Shown piece after piece: positions 23,582 to 29,361 of a stretch of DNA of 29,361 nt. The notes under the pieces were generated by a model. The model saw nothing but the letters and a program-made list of their open reading frames with translations. It searched no databases and was not told where the DNA came from. Location: assembly GCF_000003605.2 (NCBI RefSeq), contig NW_003116457.1, positions 43,899 through 73,259 of the forward strand. Reading direction: 5' to 3'. The position numbers and the translations under genes were made by a program. The first letter of the stretch is position 1; the number at the start of each line of letters is the position of its first letter. The stretch comes from Saccoglossus kowalevskii (Eukaryota > Hemichordata > Enteropneusta > Harrimaniidae).

Positions 23582-23787
23582 GCAACCCCCCCCCCCGCAT
23601 TAATACCTTAATAAACGCGTCACAGTCCGTGTGCAGTACATATGAATTCCGTAAAATAAACAAATAATAGGTAATACAAAATCAAACACGACATGCCACG
23701 ATGACGGTGGTCTTAAACACCTTTGTAACTGAACTACATTACAATATATCTTCTGAATATCCTAACATTCATTGGGTGTCTGCATCA

Positions 23788-26272
23788 CTAAAAGTCAAAG
23801 TCACTGTCACTGTCATCTTCATCTACTGTAGAAATGATTTCATCTTTCATCACAGATGAAGGTTGTTGCAACTCTGGACCGATGACACATTCTTGACTTG
23901 GCATTGTTAAAGGTCCTTTCTCAACATCTAAAGTAGCATCATTCTTCTTGAATTCAGTTGAAGTGTTACTACTATCTGGAGAATCACGCAAGTCAGTCAA
24001 CTTGAAAGGATGATCTTCATCCAGAGGTAGGCCCATAGAAGATATCTCGCTGGGTGGTAATGCATCTTCAAAAGACCCAATGAAACGTCCTGTATCACCA
24101 TCATAACCTGATTGTACAAAATCCATACCTCCGGTTAGAGAATCATAACCAGAGTGCATTGATTGATAATCAAAATCAAACCCTGCAGCAAAGTCACCAC
24201 CCCATGCACCGCTGACGTCGTCTTCCGTCTCAGGGAGGTCTACACTTCCAGCTCCACAGAACTCTAATATGAATGCACCAACAGCATCAGCATCAATGTT
24301 AACTATACGAATTTCAGTCAGCCCAGTGTCATCACTATTGGAGAAGGCTTCTACAGCACGGTGGAAAGTGTGTGCACACAAATCCAATGGCATTCCATAT
24401 ATTCCTATAAATCAATAGAATTAGGTAGATTTAGAGCGACCTGCAATGACTCATTTCACTAGTGAACAAATAAATGACAGATAAATAATTATATATGCAT
24501 GATATGCTTATTTATGTCTTAATGACTGTTCATACCTGAACTGATGGCTGGAATCGATATAGACTTTGCTTTAAGAACATCTGCCGCATATTCAAATACA
24601 TCAAGGAGCAATTTATAAAGGGTCTCTATGCCATGTCTTGAATAATGGCCACGCCTTCCCCACACTGGTCCAACAGCATGAATAATATGCCTGCATTTAA
24701 GCCTGCCACCAGTTGTATGACAGATACCTCCCACTCGCAATTCTCCATTTTGCTGGATGTATTCTGTAGATTCTCTCTGTATTTCGCGACCACCTGCTAC
24801 ACTAATTGCGCCAGCTACACCTCCGCCATGTCTGAGCTTAGAGTCAGACGCATTGACGATGACATCGGTATCTTCACGAGTAATGTCACCAAGGTATACC
24901 GATACTGTAACACCTTTTGCCGTTCTGTATGCCAAAGATAACCGCTCCAAGCATTTGTCAAGATCCAATGAGTGTTCTATATCACTCCTTCCCTCGGGCT
25001 GAGTTAGTGCTTCGGGGTGTACAATAGGCGATTTTTGATTAGATCCCACCAGTGATGAAGGTTCTTCATTTCGATAAGTGGACGGTTTTGGTGGCATTAC
25101 CTCAAGCCTTGTATCATCATCTGTATCTTCCACATCAACTGTATAGTCAGAGGATGATGTTACCACATCTGACATTAGTGAAGTTCCTACATCATCATCA
25201 ACACCACGTTCAAGTGAATTCCCAGTATTTGTGGGCGACCGGAGAAGCAATGCATACAGCATTGACTCCACTTTAACAAGTTCATCTAAGGTTGCTGCAT
25301 GTACAATCTGCTGGCCATTTTTTCTATATACTTTCACGGCTGCAATCTTCTCTACTGAGCTGATTATTTCATCAGACAATGTCCCAGATACCCATGATGT
25401 CACATTTGCTTGAAATCCCTCTAAAACCTAAATCGATAATTATATAGTATGTAATTAGTATCACAAATTCAAATAATTATAAGTGACTTTATTAAGTGTT
25501 AAATAATACATCTTCTGTGGATTGTCACATTCAGTAATCCCAAACAATGATGTTCCAAAAAGATTAGTCAATTATTATTAAAACAAGATTACCTCATCAC
25601 AGAGTACTCTTTTTATTTGACTGGTAATCTTATTTTCTTCTTTCATGAACGTGGCTGCATCTATAAAAGCGTATGATATACAAAAAAAAGTGTTGAAATA
25701 TGTTTATATGCCAAATAAACAAGAACATCAAATCACATCACGGGACGGTGTAAACATTTATATTATAAGTTGTTCAAGTTCAAATGAAATTTAGAATGGG
25801 TGATTGATTACTACACGTGAACATACTCGTCAACAGCTAACAGATGGGGTTCATTTCCCACATTAAGTACTCCTTTGCGTGTTTATGATCTGTAGCACTT
25901 ACAACTAAGTACAGATTTATATTGCAGTCTGATAGGTTACCAACACCAATGTCCTGGTGATTGAAGAGCAGATCGAAGCCGAAGTCCGAATCAGAAATAT
26001 TAATTCAGACAGATTGACGAGTTAGTGGTAGCAAACCTCTAAGCACACACAAACTCAAAATGTTGAAATTCAACATGATTAGTGTTACCTGCTCGTGAAT
26101 CGAACATCAATATTGCATGAATGCCACTTGCATGCGGAATATATTTATATCTTCCACGGAAACTATCTTCAAGGTAATCAGGGATGGCAGCTGTATCTGC
26201 CAATTCTTGCGGAATGTCGTATATCTTCACGACTCTTCCAGTGTGTGTACGATCTTCACTAGTCGTGGCCAT
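23788..26272 (-). CDS. Gene C: RRM-KH-macrodomain protein without E3 module (PARP9/DTX3L-related)
   Basis: Coding exons: 26089-26272, 25593-25660, 24536-25427 and 23788-24404. Phases close and the total is 1761 nt (586 aa). Domains: RRM-like about 12-84; KH-like about 85-145; acidic Ser/Asp-rich linker; macrodomain about 237-435; acidic tail ending DSDSDFDF. The exon phases match genes B and A, but the exons for the first KH-like domain, the RING and the DTC are absent; the last exon ends in a long non-homologous tail with Tyr/Gly/Asp-rich segments. The macrodomain has canonical HGGGVAGAI but VNASD in place of VNA(A/S)N, so ADP-ribose hydrolysis may be weak while binding is kept. It may act as an adaptor for the ligases encoded next door. 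A strong acceptor (boundary 26282) precedes the ATG by ten bases. Introns: 24405-24535, 25428-25592 and 25661-26088, nothing notable. Confidence 0.85.
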
Positions 26273-27352
26273 ACTCGTTCACCTGTTATTAAAATAAAAA
26301 TATGTGTACTCATAAGAATCATATAATTCAGTAAGACATTATAGATATTTATATTATTCAAGTTGCTAAATGTTTTAAATGATCAATTACTAAATATCTT
26401 GTAATCAAGATTATGGTTATTATAAATTGTGTATAATGAAAAGTGATACCATGTTTTAGTATATGTCAGCATACAAAACATTGACATAAATGATGTGCAA
26501 CATGCAGTACCACATGTTACACAATCAATCAGGCTATGCACGAACAAACGTCCAATTTGTTGTCAGGTTGAAGAGTTGAAAACTGCGCGAGTGTGTGTGT
26601 TGGACGTACGTGGAGGTGGGGGGGGGGTACCTATTTACAAGCAATGCTTGACATTATAGCTAAATGAGTGAATATATTTTTGAACATGACCATTTACATA
26701 AAATTGATTTGCAGAATACAGATTCGATAATCGGACATAGAAATACACATTTTCAGATGTTCGGCATAATGTTGTCATCATTAGGATATTCATGATACTG
26801 CCTGAAAATTACGTTACAAGTCAATATGTATACTTCCAAGTAAACTTACACTAAATGAAGAGACATAAACCATATATATAACATAAATATGTCATTTGTC
26901 GACTATATTTGAGCACGAGACTATCGGAACGAGCACTAATAAATACTTCCGGGTTCACCAAGGTCGGCTGCTTTATTACAACGGATTTATAATACTGTTA
27001 CAGTGTGTATAAATACTCGCCGGCAATCTTAATACATCCTGTATGGGACACAAACGTTTTAATTTATATAATTTAAGTGAAACATGGCTTTAAATATACA
27101 TACATACTGCCATGGATATGCTGACATTATGCCGAGCCTCCGTTCAACAGTGACTCCGAGGCTGCGCTGTTCACTTACCTTATACAGAGTGCGTGCTTAA
27201 TTTGACGCTTGTTGTAATAAGCCGGACTGCTGTTGAAATAATATAAAATGTTATACGTGCTTACGTAATACGAGGAATTGTAACGCTGGCCCTGGAATTA
27301 CCCATTTGCCAGTGGAAAAACAACAATTCCATCATATGTCATCTTTTCTTCG
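26273..27352. other. Upstream region of gene C, probable 5'-UTR intron
   Basis: It starts with the splice acceptor (TTTTATTTTAATAACAG on the minus strand). It contains a (GT)n and G-run around 26590-26627 and AT-rich DNA. No coding exon was recognised. It is part of the 1.69-kb space between the divergent start codons of genes C and D. Confidence 0.45.
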
Positions 27353-27382
27353 AAGTCATGCATATTCATAAGGGACTTCCCC
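27353..27382 (-). promoter_or_regulatory. NF-kappaB / POU-TATA-like composite element between genes C and D
   Basis: GGGACTTCCC (27372-27381, fits GGGRNWYYCC, extended by a C) adjoins ATGAATATGCAT and then GACTTCGAAGAA on the minus strand. It is the third copy of the arrangement at 10701 and 21834 and is oriented toward gene C. It lies about 590 bp before the gene D ATG, so it could serve both genes. Confidence 0.6.
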
Positions 27383-27743
27383 GAAGTTCATTCAGCTGAC
27401 GCAAAGGTTGTCTGTAAAACCCGGAACAACAACCATAATGCATACAAAAAACGGAATTATTATTTAATTGGCACATTCTTACAATTCTTATCCCCCATCG
27501 GAATGCGTTGGTAATAATTATTGTTACATGTTTTTAGGTTTACTATATTGACGGTGATAGTAAAGGATATATTATAAGGTACAGAGCTGCTGTTCGAACG
27601 TACGTTTTCAGCCAGGCGAGCGCAGTTTTCCAGTCCCAGCTCCATGTTTTGTAGATACCCGATGTTGATGTAATAACGTTCCCACAGTCCTCTGCGCGCA
27701 ACAATGGGTTTTTTGCAGTGAGGTAAAAATAGCACACATTATT

Positions 27744-27766
27744 GTGACGTCTGGGTTTTCCTTTTC
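27744..27766. promoter_or_regulatory. ATF-like, kappaB-like and ISRE-like motifs before gene D
   Basis: Within 23 bp are TGACGT (27744-27749), GGGTTTTCC (27753-27761) and TTTCCTTTTC (27757-27766), whose reverse complement GAAAAGGAAA fits the GAAANNGAAA interferon-response consensus. The cluster is about 200 bp before the ATG. Each motif alone is common; their proximity is suggestive only. Confidence 0.3.
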
Positions 27767-27961
27767 TACGAACTCAGCACATGTACCTTTACCGCGAACT
27801 GTTGCCTGTCCCGGATTGGCCTTGTTCTGTTGCAGACTACAGAGCTGTAGTTGATTATCAGTTTCGTAAACTCACTAAATCGACTGGATTTGTATATTTG
27901 TACGTTCTAAGCGTAACTCGTATCAGTTTAGTTCACATTTTTATGTCTATGTCCTGACAAA

Positions 27962-28891
27962 ATGGCGGGTGTCGGTGAAGGTACGATAGAGGTGTCAGGG
28001 TACAGCCAAAACACAAGTGACGACACCCTTCTTTTTTATTTTGAAAACAAGCGACGATCTGGGGGTGGTGATATCGTAGAATCGGATAACGGGTTCAGAC
28101 GGAAAGGAAACCGGTGCTACATTACCTTTCAAAATCCATCTGGTAAGTTAGTATCATAATTAATAATATTTTATTTTATTTTATTTTATTCAAGCTATTT
28201 GCACAATCGAAGTTTAACCATTGTTAGTCACGCCTATTTATTTTGGACAAATTATACCTTCGATGCAGATCGTAAACCGCCCCTCGGAGCCACCCCTATT
28301 TAAATCCCGGACTTCTGGCTCAGTGAAGGTCGTGTGTCCCGTGCGTCCTTCACTACGGCCACCGCACGCCCAAGATCAGGTGCTCCCAGACGCAAATGTT
28401 CATGTTTATTCCAATGCGCTAATAAAGGCGATACTCTATACACATCCGTTTTGTTCTCGTTAAAGTTGTACAGTCTGTTTTGTCTCGTGCTAGCCATGTA
28501 TTGAATGGGAGAACCCTACAAATAAAAACAGTGCGTCCTGCTGAAATAGATAATAATAAATTAGTTATCAAGGTCAGTATTATCACTATTATTACATTAT
28601 CTGTATTGTTATTATCAACTTATCTGTACGTATTGTTGCTAACTAAAAATGTATTGTAATGTTAAAACGATAACTATCTGTAATTATATGTAAATACATG
28701 GTACATTTCTTAGCTTATATGTTTGAGTATTGAGTTAATTTGGACTTAATATTTATAGAATATCTCCGAACATACGACCAAAGATGGGCTAGGATATTTT
28801 CTGAAAGACCTCACTAAGTCTAAAGTACTTAATATTGCATATCTCAACGAAGACAAGAATTGTGCCATAATCACGTTTGCCGAGTCAATAA
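27962..28891 (+). CDS. PARP14: Gene D: PARP14/PARP10-like protein, 5' part only (tandem RRMs)
   Basis: Three exons are visible: 27962-28142, 28550-28572 and 28759-28891, with donors GTAAGT, GTCAGT and GTAAGT and matching phases. The gene continues past the window, so no ART domain can be seen. The ATG sits in AAAATGG, a good context. Exon 1 encodes an RRM whose YFENKRRSGGG segment is characteristic of the first RRM of PARP10/PARP14 proteins, with CYITFQNPSG as a later strand. The 23-nt exon 2 encodes the start of the next domain (DNNKLVIK) and exon 3 continues it as a second RRM (NISEHTT...CAIITFAES). The second half of RRM1 appears shortened: exon 1 joins exon 2 right after NPSG, unless another exon lies in 28143-28549. 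Sequence 28892-29361 is the start of the next intron. Expected role: ADP-ribosyltransferase with nucleic-acid-binding N-terminus, by family only. Confidence 0.7.
28164..28190. repeat. (ATTTT)n microsatellite in gene D intron 1
   Basis: About five pentanucleotide units shortly after the exon 1 donor. The rest of this 407-bp intron has no open exon in the required phase that I could find. Confidence 0.8.
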
Positions 28892-29361
28892 GTAAGTGTA
28901 TTCATAGGCCCGAAGCAAGATTTCTTTTATTTACTGCGCACTAAATTGTACTGCTGTGCGCATGCGCTCTAGTACTCACATTACACGCAATACCCTTTGC
29001 ACGGTATTATGACCTTTGTGTGAACTCCATTCCATCACATGTAATCATCCGAATTTTGATATCATCGGTCACAAGGCTCAAATAATTTGGTTTTAAATAA
29101 TGGCAAAGTCAGTATTTATATTGATGGTTTGGTTTTCAATTTGCTCAAGCATGCATGATCAGTGGACAACGAGATAATTTCCGCTCTCGTTTTTGAATAT
29201 CGTTGGGCCCGCAATAAAATTAAATTTGTTGTTTGACTATTAAAAAAATAAACTCAATCGAAAAATGACAACAACTTGATTTAAATCTCTAGTAATTTTG
29301 TTAAACCAGCTTTCACAAACGTGATGTGCTTGCCAGTAAAACATTTCTTCGATCATGGATA
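28892..29361 (+). other. Start of gene D intron 3, runs off the window
   Basis: It begins with the GTAAGTG donor after a phase-1 junction. No acceptor followed by a convincing RRM or macrodomain exon was recognised before the end. Confidence 0.5.

Noticed and set aside
24140-24404. Gene C as a pseudogene of a full ligase
   Set aside because: The frame is intact across four exons, splice sites are canonical and the total is a multiple of three; a functional macro-only protein is more likely.

Overview
The window is eukaryotic, AT-rich and intron-containing: canonical gt/ag splice sites, short exons, long introns, dispersed inverted-repeat elements, microsatellites and a 50-N scaffold gap. The protein families (DTX3L-like macrodomain/RING/Deltex C-terminal proteins and a PARP10/PARP14-type RRM protein) point to an animal. 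The compact genes and MITE-like debris suggest a marine invertebrate such as a hemichordate, cephalochordate or lophotrochozoan. I cannot name the species from the sequence.

Layout. Three related genes lie in tandem on the minus strand and a fourth starts divergently on the plus strand. Gene C (23788-26272, 4 coding exons, 586 aa) has an RRM-like domain, a KH-like domain, one macrodomain and an acidic tail, with no E3 module. Gene B (14125-19592, 8 coding exons, 789 aa) has RRM-like, KH-like, KH-like, macro, RING and Deltex C-terminal (DTC) domains. Gene A (2512-9840, 8 coding exons, 1033 aa) has the same architecture without the RRM, and with a linker expanded by a 27/30-bp coding minisatellite. 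Gene D (from 27962, plus strand, runs off the window) begins with tandem RRMs of PARP14 type. All exon junctions were placed by hand; the reading phases close exactly in A, B and C, and the total coding lengths are multiples of three.

How they may work together. In vertebrates DTX3L (E3 ligase), PARP9 (macrodomain partner) and PARP14 are neighbours and act in interferon-responsive ADP-ribosylation/ubiquitylation. This window resembles that locus in an invertebrate: two DTX3L-like ligases, a macro-only relative with a substituted NAxN loop (PARP9-like in design, homology not shown), and a PARP14-like gene head to head with it.

Regulation. A near-identical composite element lies upstream of A, B and C (around 10701, 21834 and 27353): a perfect or consensus NF-kappaB site next to an ATGAATATGCAT/TATA-like block and a GAGTTC..CGAA block, always oriented toward the minus-strand genes. 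Each of these genes also has a splice acceptor just upstream of its ATG, so a non-coding first exon beginning near the element is likely. Gene D carries ATF-like, kappaB-like and ISRE-like motifs about 200 bp before its ATG. I infer a co-regulated, immune-inducible cluster.

The remaining sequence (1-1440, about 9.85-14.1 kb, 19.6-23.8 kb, 26.3-27.9 kb and the large introns) holds transposon remnants, fold-back repeats, homopolymers and no further gene I can support.
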